Assembly (NCBI GenBank): GCA_016490735.1 | Contig: JAEMWC010001099.1 | Coordinates: 10,001 to 74,000 of the forward strand | Direction of reading: 5' to 3' | DNA length: 64,000 nucleotides | DNA from: Pachyseris speciosa | Taxonomy: Eukaryota > Cnidaria > Anthozoa > Scleractinia > Pachyseridae | Part shown: positions 32,266 through 63,867 of the stretch, piece after piece | Layout: each line of letters begins with the position of its first letter | How positions within the stretch are numbered: position 1 is the stretch's first letter | Program-made: the position numbers and the translations under genes | The notes under the pieces: generated by a model | Databases searched by the model: none | What the model saw: the letters and a program-made list of their open reading frames with translations, nothing else | What the model was told of the DNA's origin: nothing

Positions 32266-32510
32266 AGGAAGGAAGGGTAGAACACAGACGCTAGAAAGGA
32301 AAGGGACGAGGAAAAGCGGACGCGTGCGCGTGCGAAGCGAGGGCGGGCGCGCGCGCGAAGCGAGGGTAGCGCGGGGGAAGAAGAAAGCCTGAAGCTTTCT
32401 CTTCCCTATCTCCCGTCACGCTACGCGCCCTCTCCTCCCTCTCGCTTCACGCCCGCTTGCTTTCCCCTTTCCTTTCCCAGTTGTAGTGCCTGCCACGCAG
32501 GCTACTAGGC
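32266..32510. repeat. GC-rich foldback repeat before astacin exon 1
   Basis: A purine-rich arm (AAGGAAAGGGACGAGG, GCGCGCGCGAAGCGAGGG) faces a pyrimidine-rich arm (CCTCTCGCTTCACGCCCGC). It ends GTAGTGCCTGCCACGCAGGC, a tip shared with other dispersed repeats here. Confidence 0.5.
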
Positions 32511-32582
32511 GAAGTGCAAAACTACAAAATATCAACTTTCATATTTCTTTCTAGATTGAGAAACCATAACGAAACTGCAGCA

Positions 32583-51962
<19,380 letters not shown>

Positions 51963-52251
51963 GCAAATGAGAGGAAGAAGAAAAAAGGTACCATCAGTGT
52001 TTTTTATGGAAACGAAACTGTAACCACACTGTATGTTTTTTCATAGTTCACTTAGCTGCTTTCCCTTACAAGCTCCTCGCATAGTTTTGGCTTCCACCCG
52101 ACATCAAGAATATTTGTAAAGTGTTCTGAGTCCTCACCTCCTTTGCTTCTCTCTTTGAAAACTCCAAAATCACTTAGGGTTACCCGCCACGCGAAAGAGT
52201 CACTAGTCCCAGTCCTTCTCCACTCACCCGAACGATCATCGGCTTCACCAC

Positions 52252-52958
52252 ATAGACCTTTACATAATGGCGGACGATTTTGTATGTTACCAAGGCTTCG
52301 TAGCAGCTCAAAGTAAAATATGGCTTTGATAAACCACACGATGTTTTTAAAGTTCATTTTTTAATGAAGACATGTTTCGGATGAGACATCATCTATCGTC
52401 AGTTGTACAGTGCGGAATAAGATTAAAATGAGCAATAAATAGTTAACAAGGTGAGATATTAAGAAGAATAATTTGTATGTATGTTAATTAGGCCTTATTA
52501 ACCTCACTTTAACGCAAAAGTTCTATTGATTTTTTGCCCATGCTAACAAGGCTAGTAAGGTTTTGAAGGTTTAAAGTGAGGTTCCAGCACCCGGCAAATA
52601 GCCTGACTTCTGGCTATATATTTATTGTGGTTTCATTCGCTCAAAAGCCCTTCAAGCTAATCCTGCCAGGCTGCTGGCAGAGATAGACCACCACACCACA
52701 CTCTTTTCGAATAGTTTGTGGGTTCTTTACCGTCCCACAGATTATTAGGAATAAGTATTGTGAGACGAGGCTTACGGTTTATCGTCCTTATCCGAGAAGA
52801 CTAGAAAGTCTAACCATTTACCCTGAGTGTTGGTCCGGCCGGGGTTTGAACCCGCGACCTCCCGCACGCTAGTCCTATGCTGTACCACTGAGCTAACCTG
52901 CTAATTAACATAGAAATAAAAGAATAATTTGTAGAGGAACCACAACGAAAAGGGTCTA
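52252..52958. mobile_element. Interrupted TAGACC MITE with SINE inside (copy 2)
   Basis: Same structure as 2,900-3,606. The nested tRNA-SINE occupies about 52,592-52,901 on the minus strand with box B at 52,841-52,852. Confidence 0.6.
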
Positions 52959-53035
52959 CCACCCTCTGATATATGACTCCTGGTTTCAAACTATTAACAG
53001 TGGCTGCTTAGCTGGTAATCCTGTTTAAGCAATAG

Positions 53036-53178
53036 ACCACAAGTTTCTATGGTTTATAGGCTGATAAACCACGCGGGATGTTGGAAGAATAGTCAAAGAA
53101 TTCGTAAATCACGAGCAGCAGGCTATTCCAACATCCCGCGTGGTTTATCGGCCTATAAACCATAGAAACTTGTGGTAT
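53036..53178. repeat. Hairpin element (copy 2 of 3,684-3,826)
   Basis: Same arms, with two substitutions in the spacer. Confidence 0.8.
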
Positions 53179-53869
53179 ATTGCTTTTATATAATAACTCG
53201 GAGGACGCACGAAATTTCCATGAGTTTACTGGCACAATAAACCATAGTTGATTGACCAATCAGAGCGCGCGCATTGAGTTGGTTATTGTATAAATGCTGT
53301 TAGTATATACCACACAAGTGAATAGTGCTTTTCGCGCGCCCTGATTGGTTAACTCGGATATCCACCATTGTTATATACCTACACTTTCACTCAACAAAAC
53401 GAGTACTGCGATTGGTTGATTCTAGGTCACCTGCCCCTGACCAAATTCAAATGTATCCCGACCGGGATACAATTCCGCAATTGTTGCCCGCGCGCCGAAT
53501 ACAGCAGCACGTGATTAGTGGGGTGCATGACTAAAAAGTGGCATGATCTTCAGCACGTGCTCACGTCAGCTTGATTGACGAGGCGGACCTGAGAACACTG
53601 CCAGTTTTCAGTTTTATAAACCAACGATAATACAAACGTTATGGAACCCGAGACTAAAAGAAAACGTTTTTCTCAAGTATCAGCCCGAAGAAATTCAGCA
53701 TCTAATAGGAGGAAAAGATTCGGAAAATACAAGAAAGCATGTTCTACTTTTTCAGGTACTTTTAAACGTTTGTAAATTATTCATTCAGCAGGCTTGTGAA
53801 TAAAGACGTGTTTTTGTAGTGCCGTCTTTGTTTGTTTGTCAGTTTATTTTGTTGAAGGGAAAGTCTCGG
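53179..53869. other. No gene seen (copy 2)
   Basis: Differs from copy 1 at about 53,643-53,715, where 50-60 bp with AAAAGAAAACG and GGAGGAAAAG have no counterpart or are rearranged in copy 1 near 4,295-4,345. Confidence 0.45.
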
Positions 53870-54005
53870 TATATAACAAAGCACTTAATGTATGATCCCT
53901 CGGGAAACTAGTTAGTTTTGTTTTCCCCCGAGTCCTGATGTTTCGCTCAGGACTCTCGGGAAAACAAAACTAACTGTTTCCCTCGGGACCATACATTAAG
54001 TGTAT
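53870..54005. repeat. Hairpin MITE (copy 2 of 4,479-4,615)
   Basis: Arms and loop unchanged. Confidence 0.8.
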
Positions 54006-54999
54006 ACTATTCACTTCCACTTCAGTGAATAATTGTTAAATAGTCCTATATTAAAAACTTTCTGGCCAAAAAAATTCTCGCTTTCATAACAAAGTAACAT
54101 TAAACAATTGATGAAAAAATAAAACAAACTTCCTTGCTCGTCACAAGGAAAGAAATTCTTGTTAACCGGATGTAGAGTTAGCAATTAGACTGCTAGCAAT
54201 GCTTTTCGAATATAATAGTCGAGCGAGCGGCGCCCGAAAACCCCGAAAAGCGAAGTGAATGAGCTGTGCTCCTGATGGCTTACGGTCTTGATTATTCAGA
54301 CAGGGACTGGAAGTGTTCAATGTCGTTTTCGGTATAATATTCAATCAGAAAGGGACTAGATTTCTATAAATATAACACATATTTAACGCATTCATAAAGG
54401 TTTCGTGTTTCTTTCTTTTAGTCATGTGCATGCAGCTTCCCGGAAGGATCACAAGCAAGATTCATTTAGATTATTTTTATAGCTATAGTGTGTTAAGAAA
54501 TAAAAGTGCTGCATTCCAGTTGTGTTTGTTCTTTGAAGGCTCTTTGTTTTAGTATTTCATTTATATAAAGTAGCTGTATCTTGGCTCTTCCGTACAGATG
54601 TTCTTTGTAAAAATACGGACGATTTTTCACACAGACAGACTTATCGCATGTTTGCCTTGGGAGTTTAGCTCATGAGCTGAATTCATCATTATGCTTAATT
54701 CCTTAATACTCTTGCGAACCCGAAGTAACCGACTGAAAACCCCATATTAAAAAAGAGCTTTTCTTTACGTTTCAATTGTACCCCTGCTGAAATGTAAATC
54801 CTACATTGCGTTACACAGGAATACGTGGGAATACTCAGGAAAGACAAATTCCAGTTCTCCCAAGGAGTCGAACAATTAGCCAGCCGATTGCTAGTTCGGA
54901 CACTACCACTGATCCGCAAGTGTGAGATCAGTCATTGAACCAGTTGTGAGCACGCGAGTCCCTAGGCTTGCTTACCGCCGCTCACTCGGTTCCAGAGTA
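54006..54999. other. No gene seen (copy 2); possible SINE head near 54,850-54,965
   Basis: As 4,616-5,606 in copy 1, with a small deletion near 54,750. Confidence 0.4.
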
Positions 55000-55305
55000 G
55001 GGAGCTTTAGCAACGACGACGGCAACGGCAACGAGAACGCCACAAAACAATGGGCTTAATGAGCAAAAACAATGACTTTGCACGTGCGTTTTACATTTTG
55101 GCATATTTCTTTCCCGTCTCTGCAAGTCAACAACGTGAAATGACCAAATTTTAGGTTTTGGCGAGAACGGGAGCGTGTGACTGTAAAGTTTTCTTTCTTT
55201 TTCCTTACTTTAATGGCGTTCATAACAATTTAGTCCCTGAATAGTTCGCCAGTCCTTTCCAAGTTAAACAAATTGGAATAATAGCGAAAGCGTTACAAAA
55301 ACGAG

Positions 55306-55336
<31 letters not shown>

Positions 55337-55364
55337 CGTCGCCGTCTTCGTTGCTAAAGCTCCC
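55000..55364. mobile_element. TA-flanked MITE with GGGAGCTTTAGC ends
   Basis: Complete tips here: TA then GGGAGCTTTAGCAACGACG at the left, GCTAAAGCTCCC then TA at the right. About 45 bp of each end pair. Confidence 0.8.
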
Positions 55365-56445
55365 TATTCTCCCCGAGGGGTGAGCGCGGTCCCATTTCCA
55401 GAAACAGCGGCTGGTAATCGAGCCTGGATTCCCTCTGATCAGGCTCAGAAAAATTGGACAAAATTGTCCATTCGGCCCGTCTCGTTTCCTCCGATGGAAA
55501 TTTTCGCATGGCATAAAAGTGTTTTCTTGTCTAAGAGGTGTTTAATTCTACTTATCTGTACTAACTGGTTCATGCAACTAGAGGCTGTTTTAGTGGTATG
55601 TTTTAGTGGTATGATTTACATATACCCCGAGATCCTTAGCGAACGAAACTGGTGAGATAGTTTTGCCCAACAGAGTTAAGCAGATATGAGGTAACCTCTT
55701 AAGAAGTTGTGCTGAGCCAACAACCACTAATTTTGTCTTCTCGGGGTTTATAAGTAACGAATTCTCTGCCCACCATCTACTGATCTTGATTTACGGCGGC
55801 CATAGCACTTGATGAGTCTGATACGGGAAGTTTAAAGTGCAATTGACTATCATCAACATACGTAGCGGCTTGACTGTGGGTAATAGCACTGATTAAATCA
55901 TTAATGTAGATAGTAAAAAGCACAGGACCAAAGATTGACCCCTGAGGTACTCCGTTTGTTAAAGGTAACAATTCCGAGACTGAATCTTCATATCGTACTC
56001 TCTGATATCTACTAGATAGATAGCTAGTAAACCAAGAAGCTGCAGAAGTTATGAGACCCAGTTTTCGTAGTTTTCTTAATAACAGATTATGATTAAGGGA
56101 CCGTTCATTTGTTATGAGAGAGGGGGGGCTGGTGGGATTTGGGGGGGGGGCACTCGAAAAAAATTGGCTTGAAAGGGGGGCCAGCCGAAAAAAAATGAAG
56201 GAAGGGGGGGGGGGTCGGACGAAAAAATTAGATTAAACATAGGATAAGAGATGTTTACAAATGGAAGAAAAATTGTGCTCTTTTATTTATAACAAATATG
56301 CTAAAACAGTTCCAGGGTAACAAGAAAACTTCTCAACAGCTTTTATATTTTATAAGGACAGTGAACATACCATAATAACAGTCTTGAAAAGCAACAACTT
56401 TCTTTTCATTCATAAAAATGTTGTCAAGCTAATTAAACCAATAAT

Positions 56446-57059
56446 TTGAGTCCTGAATTGGAACTGACCTCGTTACCAGAGCTTTTCTCTGAGAAATTTG
56501 GTGGTAGAGACAAATTCATTGTGAAACCAAAGTTTGTGGTTGACTATCTCCAGCATCTTGAGGTCATAGAGTTTAAAAAAAAAGAAGAGACTGGCGGAAG
56601 GGCAAGGGAAAGTAGGGAGGCAAGAGAAAAGTCCTATGATGATTATCATTGGGCTACTTTGTGCGAAGATGCCGCCAAGCTAAAAAAGCTCCGTGTGCAG
56701 AATTGAACAAATACTTACAACATCATGGGCTATTAAAACAGCATCAGAAGAGCAGCAAGAATGACAAAGTGAAGACAATTATGGGACACTTCCTGCAGAT
56801 GAATACTCTCAGAGCATGTCAAGCCGAAGTGAGAGGCAGCAATGAATCAGGTCAACTAGACAGCAGTGGTGAAAGCAGTGAGGGAGAAGAAACTGATGAT
56901 GATTACAAGAGTGATGCCCCTGACTCTGAAGACGACTCAAATGATGTCGTTCTTGCTTTTATCCCCTCAGACGAGGAATATGTAGACGAGCGGACAGCTA
57001 CAACACGCTCAGGACGAGCAGTAACAAGAAGAGCTGAAATTGACTTTTCATTCTTTTGA
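56446..57059 (+). pseudogene. Decayed TE-borne ORF with SAP-like motif (copy 2)
   Basis: As 6,726-7,378. It lacks 13 codons after FGG and has compensating indels in the A-run near 56,575. The acidic C-terminal part is intact. Confidence 0.5.
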
Positions 57060-57130
57060 GTGAGGATTTGTTAAAAACAGCTTTCTAGCTTTCAGCTTTC
57101 TTTCACTAAATTACGTGAAATGTAATAAAA

Positions 57131-57191
57131 CGAAATTTTAATGCAGTAACTTTTTTAATACCTTTAAAAAAGTTACTGCATTAAAATTTCG
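57131..57191. repeat. 61-bp palindrome found only in copy 2
   Basis: CGAAATTTTAATGCAGTAAC is followed after a few bases by its exact complement. Copy 1 has only the first arm followed by a C run, so the second arm arose after the duplication. Confidence 0.85.
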
Positions 57192-57572
57192 GAAGCCCCC
57201 CCCCCCCCCCCCCCTCCATGAATAAAAAAATACATATTACCCTGTATGTATTTTTTTTATTCATGGGGGGGCCTTCAAAAAACTTACTCTGATTAATTGC
57301 TTTCAAAATGTTATCTGTAACATTTATGAGGGCAGTTTCTGTCGAATGCATTTTCCTGTTCCCACTTTGATAAGTCGACAGTTTATCATATTTTGTCAAA
57401 AATTCCACAACCTGCTTGTGTGCCAGTCTCTCACTTACTTTCGATAGGATGGGTAACAATGAAATCGGCCTGGGTAATCTGTGCAGATCACTTTTACTTC
57501 AAAAGCAAAAGCGATAACAACAATGCAACTAGACATGCATAGATCACTATGACGAACTAGATAAGCATCTGG

Positions 57573-57629
57573 AACCCAGGCTCTCTGCTTTCCTCCCTTG
57601 TCGTCGAGGAAAAGAGAGAGAGCCTGGGT
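57573..57629. repeat. Hairpin (copy 2 of 8,029-8,085)
   Basis: Arms unchanged. Confidence 0.7.
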
Positions 57630-58082
57630 GCGAGGTTGCGGATTCTGTAGTAAAGGATCTCAGCAACTCAAAACAGAGAAGTCAAACTGATAAAAAGTGC
57701 TGCTGATCCGCTGATTTGACAATGGGAAAGACGTATTTCCTCAAGCCCCTCTCACCTCCACCACCTTATTTGGCTGGACACCACCCAGACACGTCTTGGG
57801 CGCTTTCCTTTTGCATGGAAAAACCGGTTGTTCCGGTGGTAAATCAAATGGAAAAGACTTTTCCGATGGAAATTTTTCGGGAAAAAAAAGGAACACCTAT
57901 TGAGGTATTCCTCTTTTCTCGGTTTTACCGGAATGACCGAAAAAAACTGTACAATCTGCGGCGTCCCACTAGTTCCATGCTCCTTGATGAATTAAACGCG
58001 CGGTTTGGTGGTAGTTTGGTTAGTACCCAGTCTCTTAAAGAGTGAATCAGTGCAAAACGAACACGCTCGTCCCGTTCCGTTT

Positions 58083-58157
58083 AGCCTCCTCCTTCATAGA
58101 CGTCTTTGGGCTCGTCACACGCGTGACGAGCCCAAAGACGTCTGTGAAGGAGGCTAC
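58083..58157. mobile_element. Mini foldback insertion (copy 2 of 8,538-8,612)
   Basis: Same hairpin flanked by GTTCCGTTT. One loop-side base restores perfect pairing relative to copy 1. Confidence 0.7.
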
Positions 58158-58350
58158 GTTCCGTTTAGATTGAGACAATTTTAAAAAATTCCCTTTATCT
58201 TCGTCGCCACAACGAGGTTAACAACGAGGCGTTTCGAGCCAACGTTGTCAGCGGCTTCCTGTTGGAGTCGTGGACTGTTTTATTTTGCCTTTTATTTTTC
58301 GTCGCGGAACTGAAGAAGAGCCTTAAGTGTGCAGCTAGGGCTCTAAAAAT

Positions 58351-58536
58351 ATGAGCTTGAATGGCCTCAAGCGAATGCTCAACATTAACCCGGCCAGCGC
58401 GCTTGCCTACTTTACGAACGTGAATTCAGACCGACGCCTGGGCTTTCGAGTGTACGATGATATGTTAGAACAGAAGTACGATTATAGACGACCGGAATTT
58501 CTTCAACTGGACGTAGAATCTGAACAGGCCGCCTGA
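58351..58536 (+). CDS. Conserved 61-residue ORF of unknown function, copy 2
   Basis: Identical in all 186 nt to 8,806-8,991, with substitutions in the flanks (for example near 58,303). 50 bp downstream lies the TIR insertion at 58,586, which would separate it from the copy 1-type poly(A) signal, itself mutated here (near 60,790). Confidence 0.5.
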   Translation: MSLNGLKRMLNINPASALAYFTNVNSDRRLGFRVYDDMLEQKYDYRRPEFLQLDVESEQAA

Positions 58537-58585
58537 GATCATGACTCAAGACCGATCATTATTTCGCACAGGGAATTACCTTTTA

Positions 58586-60499
58586 CAGCGGTGATTATAT
58601 TGGCGTGAACACCTAAAATATGTCTGGAATGTTTATTGTGTTGTAACCAATCACAGGCGAGATCTTCACACCACAGAAACCACAGGCAACGAACGGTTTC
58701 CTATCTGTCACGGAACAAATTATTTTCGTTTCTTTACAAGTAAACAATTGCCCTTCCTTCCTATTTGTTTGCAGTATGTGCTATGATAGCGAAGAATACA
58801 GGTTTGAGCGATTTTGAAATAAATTACAGAGCCGATGTACTGGGACGACGCACGTGACGGTTTGGCGCGCGAATTTTCAAACTTTTTGTGACGATCGAAA
58901 TCGGTAGTTACGCCTGATCGCAAGTTACAATGTTGCGAGGTAAGCCGCTAGAATTTTCTGATTTCCATCGCTTCGCGGCGGCTATTGCAGCAAGCGTTAA
59001 CACTTTTTTGTTAGGTGAGGGAGATTTACTATTTTGGTAATTTTTTTTTGGGTAGCTAATGTACGCGTGAGGGAGAATCGACGTGGCCAAATCTACGCCA
59101 TGGGGAACCTTATGCTCAAGTAATCCGGGAAAACGTTTTAGATCTTCACAACAACAGTTTGTCAATCAGACAAATAAGCGCTCAAGCACGAGCTAGTATC
59201 TCCCATTTGCACGGCATGTTCGTAGACGTGTTGCCCTTTCAAAACACAGTTTTTGCTCATCTTTCCCTTATTGGAAACTCCACTCGATCGCTTTGGAAAA
59301 ATAATATTGCGTGACTAGACAAACAAAAACAGAGGCAAATGCCAGACAGCTTTGACAGCTGTCAACAAGTCTAATTTTATTTCCCGCCTTTATCGCGTAG
59401 CTATAAAATACCGTGGGTTGCAGGTGCGTGGGAGAATTGCTCTGAAGTCTTGTTCAGATCCGAGATACATCGGAAAAGGACATAAAAGCTGTGTTTTTTA
59501 CACTAGTACAGGCGAAAGTGTTGTAGATACTTTTTTTTTCTGTCACCCTACAAAGTTCATGTTTCCTCGTCTCATACGTTTAACTTTATAAATACAAGCA
59601 TGAAGGTTATAATAAAGTTGAAATTCCAGAGTTGTTCTTGTCGATGTTTTCGTTTCTGATAGCATAATCCTTGCTAATATTTTTTTGTAGAACAAGGGGA
59701 TTGGATTTATGTGGGCTAACGATTGAACCTTCGAACTACTGTGCCGGCAGAAGTTCCTTGATCGCAAGATCGCAAACTGGAAAGACCGCCGACCAAATTC
59801 AACATCCATGGAATGATTGACACATCGCGCAAAGTAAACAGCCCATCGGTATTCCTTCCAAAATATAATTTTGCTTTTTCTCTGAAGGCATTTATGCATT
59901 TGATATCTGGGGTATTACATGATATAGGAAACTAGTTATGAGGGGATTTAGCCAAGAAGATTTAGCAAGTCCCCATTGGATGCGATTATTAGCATATTTT
60001 GCGCGCAAAAGAAAAAAACGAAACATGATTATCTACGATCGCAGTTCTTCTTACCAAAAGAATCTCCGTAAATGTCCGTAAACTCGCATGTTACAACCCA
60101 ACGGCTTTATATTGTTCAATGCATATCTGAAAATTAATTTTTCTAAGAAGAATTCACGATTGTTCATTTTTTATTGTCTTCATGTAATATGTCGTTACAT
60201 GGAAAGCTGGTCTTCGTCGCGTCGCGTTGGCTTCGAAATTTTTCTTTCTAAAATCGAACGATGTGCTGAATGCGGTCCTCAGCACTGATCTTGGGGAGCA
60301 GTGATGTTTTAAATTCCTAATAAGACAGCTTGTATCCTTAAACATGTTAAACAAAACGAAAATAATTTGTTCTGTGGCCAATAGGAAACCGTTCGTTGCC
60401 TGAGGTTTCTGTGGTACGAAGATCTCGCCTGTGATTGGTTACAACACAATTAACATTCCAGACATATTTTAGGTGTTCACGCCAATATAATCACCGCTG
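58586..60499. mobile_element. 1,914-bp TIR element, TA target, with verified empty site
   Basis: TIRs start CAGCGGTGATTATATTGGCG and match over about 150 bp with few differences. TA flanks both sides (58,584-58,585 and 60,500-60,501). Copy 1 at about 9,041 has the uninterrupted site with one TA. The interior has open frames up to 118 codons on the minus strand (59,543-59,899) but no DDE transposase that I can recognise. Probably a non-autonomous Tc1/mariner-class element; the superfamily is inferred from TA only. Confidence 0.88.
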
Positions 60500-60501
60500 T
60501 A

Positions 60502-61239
60502 ACGCTGGATATGCTGAGTAAGTCTGATATATTCCTCTCGACACAACCTTTGGTCTTAATCCTCCTCCCTATTACTGAAGTTGTCCCTATCTTGAATTGG
60601 AATGCATCCGTTTAAGCTCATTCAATTATTCGTTACATCGCTGATCATCCACTTTTTTGTTTACCTTAATCAGGAAGATTTCGCTTTGATAATACGAGAA
60701 TTATGACCTCATTTCCCCCTTGAACTTTCATATCTTAGTTTGTAAATATTTTGACATTGATCTGCGATCAATGAGTTGTTGCCAAGCTTAAAAAAAACAG
60801 TCGATCATCTTCATTGCGGAAATGGTATTCGTCGATAATGGCCGGGCAGCTGAATAATACATGAACTTGGTTTTCTACAAACTCCCTTGTGGTTTTGATA
60901 GATGTGTTCTACACTTAATAGATAAGATATTAAAATAACAGAAATAAACTAACGACACGTAAATTTAACCGGGAAATTTAAGGATGCTACTCGCAGTCAG
61001 TTAGTGGCACTGTAAAATCAAACTTAATTGAATTAATTTTCTTCTTCTTGTACAGGAATTGCTGCATGCCTGCGATTTTATTGTAATTTACACTTTGTTG
61101 ACATCTTCAGAATTTATAAGCATTTGTCATAAAGGATAAAGGATGTACAATTACAACATACTTGTAATCAAAATTCTTGAAATTATGAAGAATTATTGTT
61201 GTGTGTTTTAATGTTTTCTGAAGGAAACAAGCTTGTGAT
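60502..61239. other. No gene seen (copy 2)
   Basis: Matches 9,043-9,779 with scattered substitutions. Confidence 0.5.
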
Positions 61240-61453
61240 TTAATAATAATCACTTTATTTAAGTCTCAAATCTATTTAGCCAAGCACAGATGCTATACTA
61301 ATTGGGGAGACTAAATGAAATCAACTCTAAATAAATCAAATGAAATGTTGAGTTTTGGGGAGAGGGGAAAACCGGAGTACCTGGAGAAAAACCTCTCGGA
61401 GCAGAGTAGAGAACCAACAAACTCAGCCCACTTATGACGCCGAGTCCTGTAAG
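61240..61453 (-). mobile_element. 5'-truncated tRNA-SINE (copy 2)
   Basis: As 9,780-9,990. Confidence 0.65.
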
Positions 61454-62243
61454 GGCCATGAGCATTGCAGCTTGGAATCAACTTGTCAGTGGATATTTTT
61501 TTAAGCATATGACATATTGTATGGGGAAGAAATGAGATGCTCCACAAAGAACATATATAAAGCTGTATATTCTCTTTACTTCTTCTTATATTTTGCGTGG
61601 CATTTGGTTAAGCATTGCATCATATATACAGTAATATTTGTTGTTTATCACATGTAATCTCATAAACTATATGTTTATTGAGAGACTGTCATCGATAGGA
61701 GAATACCTATGCTGATCGCTGTCTTTCACATATAAACTAAGTCTACAGCCACTCCGACCTACCGCCAAAATTTCCTGCTCGTGGTCATCTTCAGTACACA
61801 GAAATTCCAAAATATGTGGCGGTAGGTCGAGAAATTCATCAATAGTCGAGTCCCAAAGGTACTAAGTGTTCGACCGGCCAAATTCCCAGTTCGTCGAGTA
61901 ACAAGCCAAATTCAACAACAAAGTACATCACCTTGCTCGATTCTTTGAGAAAGTGGACTCTTAGCTACCGTCACGCTTAATGATGCTCATCAGGCAGCCG
62001 CTAAAGATGAAAAATGGCTGTAAATTTAGCAGAAATCGCAAGCAAACCGAACTTGGGCCATTGTTGTCGCTTCACGGATAAAAAATAGCTACGTCAAAAT
62101 GACGTTTTCAGAAACCTTGAGCCTACAGTGGCTTAGGACAGCACTACATTTCCCTGGTAGTTCAAATAAAGAGTCACGAATTGCTATTCATCGTTTATAG
62201 GTGGAAAATCACTTATTTAAGAAAAAAGGGACTCATTTTCGTT

Positions 62244-62505
62244 GAAGCCTGGTTTTCACTAGCAACGCAAATAAGCGCAAGCACAAGAGCACTTATTTCA
62301 CTGTGAAAACCGGCGGGCTTAATGCAAGCATAAGCGCAAGCACAAGCACAAGGATCAAAAGTTTTCCTTTTCCTTGTGCTTGCGCTTATGCTCGCGTTCG
62401 CTTGCTTAGTGTTCGTTTTCACTTGGCATAAGCTACTTATGCTTGGGCTTATGCTTGTGCTTATGCTTACGCTTCTGCTTACGTCGCTAGTGAAAACCAG
62501 GCTTC
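62244..62505. mobile_element. TIR element with GAAGCCTGGTTTTCACTAGC ends (copy 2)
   Basis: As 10,828-11,089. About 45 bp of the sequence before it in copy 1 (CTCCGAAAATGTAAAAACC...) is absent here. Confidence 0.75.
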
Positions 62506-63510
62506 AGGTATATTCTTATATAAATTATGCACAAATTATCTCCAAAATGACAGCATATACACTTATACAAAGTTAACCCAATATACATTTTTAAGCTACA
62601 CTGAATGTAACTAATGACTCTATTTGATAAAATAAGAACTTGCTTTAAAATTCTAGTCTAAACAGCTTCTTATATAAGGGGGTCAAAATCGAAAATTTTA
62701 GCCTGACGGGTTCTTATATTCTAGGTTCTTATATACGCGGGTTTTACCTGACTGTATTTTTACTTACTCATGTATGAGCAGTTTTGATGGGAAAATGTAG
62801 AAAATTAAGGAAACATTTCTCCTTTATTTGTATCATAGCAACAGACGGTTGTTTAACTGAGTGAGCTTAAAGATTTATGTATTCCTTCCAAGTTTATGGC
62901 TTATGTTTCAACTTGTGACTTTTCCAAAGGATAGCGCGTGAGAACTCCGTTTATGATTCAGTGAGAGTTGGAGGCAAATTTTTCTCCACTGCACACAAAA
63001 ACAGCCGACGTTTATTGAAGAAATTAAAAACGCGCTAAGGGCATTGTTGATTTATACAAATACGCGGGAATTTTTAAGAACACGTGATTAAAGAAGGACG
63101 ACTCGTAGGCGAGTGCTTCTCGCACTTCATATTACTCAACAAATGTACGGGGAACAAGTTTTTTTATTTCTTTCATGAAATGTCCCGAAGATTTGCGCAA
63201 ACTTTGACTCCCAAATTTTGCTTGTATTTTCAAAATATGGATTGAATCACATATTTTTTCTCTTGTGTTTATGTCATTTTCTTTATAATTTGTCCAGTCC
63301 GCGTGTATTATACAGGGCACGCGCGTGACGTAGGGCGCGTGCATCTCTTAAGATCTATAATCGTAAAAATTACAATTTCCTCGATTGTGATTGGATTGAA
63401 AAACTTCTATTTTCCACTAATTCACTTGCCAAGTTGTTATCGGAGAGTTTGTTATCGGACAGTTTAATTAGCCAATCACATTCAAAGTAGTATTTTAAAT
63501 CAACCAATCG

Positions 63511-63541
<31 letters not shown>

Positions 63542-63681
63542 GCAACCTTGGTTTCAATCACCATACATTTTGATTGTAGTCAATTGCAGAGCGACATTAA
63601 ACAATTTACGCTTCCGTTGTTCAAGGAAAGATAGATCTCTCCCTGACAAACTAAATTTCGTCTCCCGTGCAATGTTTCCAG
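62506..63681. other. No gene seen (copy 2)
   Basis: Contains the remnant MITE end near 62,755 and the shorter 15-bp tandem repeat near 63,435-63,465 (two units). Confidence 0.45.
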
Positions 63682-63867
63682 GAACCTGACCTTCGCTATC
63701 TTGTGGAGAACATTTGGAACAGCCAGAGCGTGCTTAGTGCTCAAGAGGATCTGTTTGACTTGGTGCTTGTTCGGTGGAATAAGTACGAGGAGTGGTCCCC
63801 TTGGAACTGTATACTGCTGACTAAAGAGGAGGCCTCAGCACACGCCAAACTTGAGAATGTTACTGAG
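63682..63867 (+). CDS. IQUB: IQUB-like gene, penultimate exon, intact (copy 2)
   Basis: Acceptor CCAG to 63,681, donor GTACTT at 63,868; 62 codons in phase 0. Encodes [18 protein letters not shown] and [21 protein letters not shown], which match the C-terminal region of IQUB as I know it from vertebrates. Unlike copy 1 there is no frameshift. The final exon would lie about 650 bp further, beyond the window. IQUB is a ciliary axoneme protein. No other IQUB exon is visible upstream. Confidence 0.82.

Larger units (their letters stand above)
56097..57290. mobile_element. PIF/Harbinger-like TIR element, right end lost (copy 2)
   Basis: Left TIR starts GGGACCGTTCATT at 56,097 after TAA (56,094-56,096). 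The right tip is missing and replaced by a junction near 57,285. G and C runs near both ends, including 19 C at 57,196-57,214. Confidence 0.65.
55485..57475 (-). pseudogene. LINE reverse transcriptase remnant, split by a TIR element (copy 2)
   Basis: 55,777-56,096 keeps the catalytic half (NGVPQGSIFGPVLFTIYIND, YVDDSQLHF). A frame change follows before WAENSLLINPEKTKL. The part before the insertion (57,300-57,475) has the fingers but lost motif A, about 60 bp that copy 1 still has. Confidence 0.8.
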
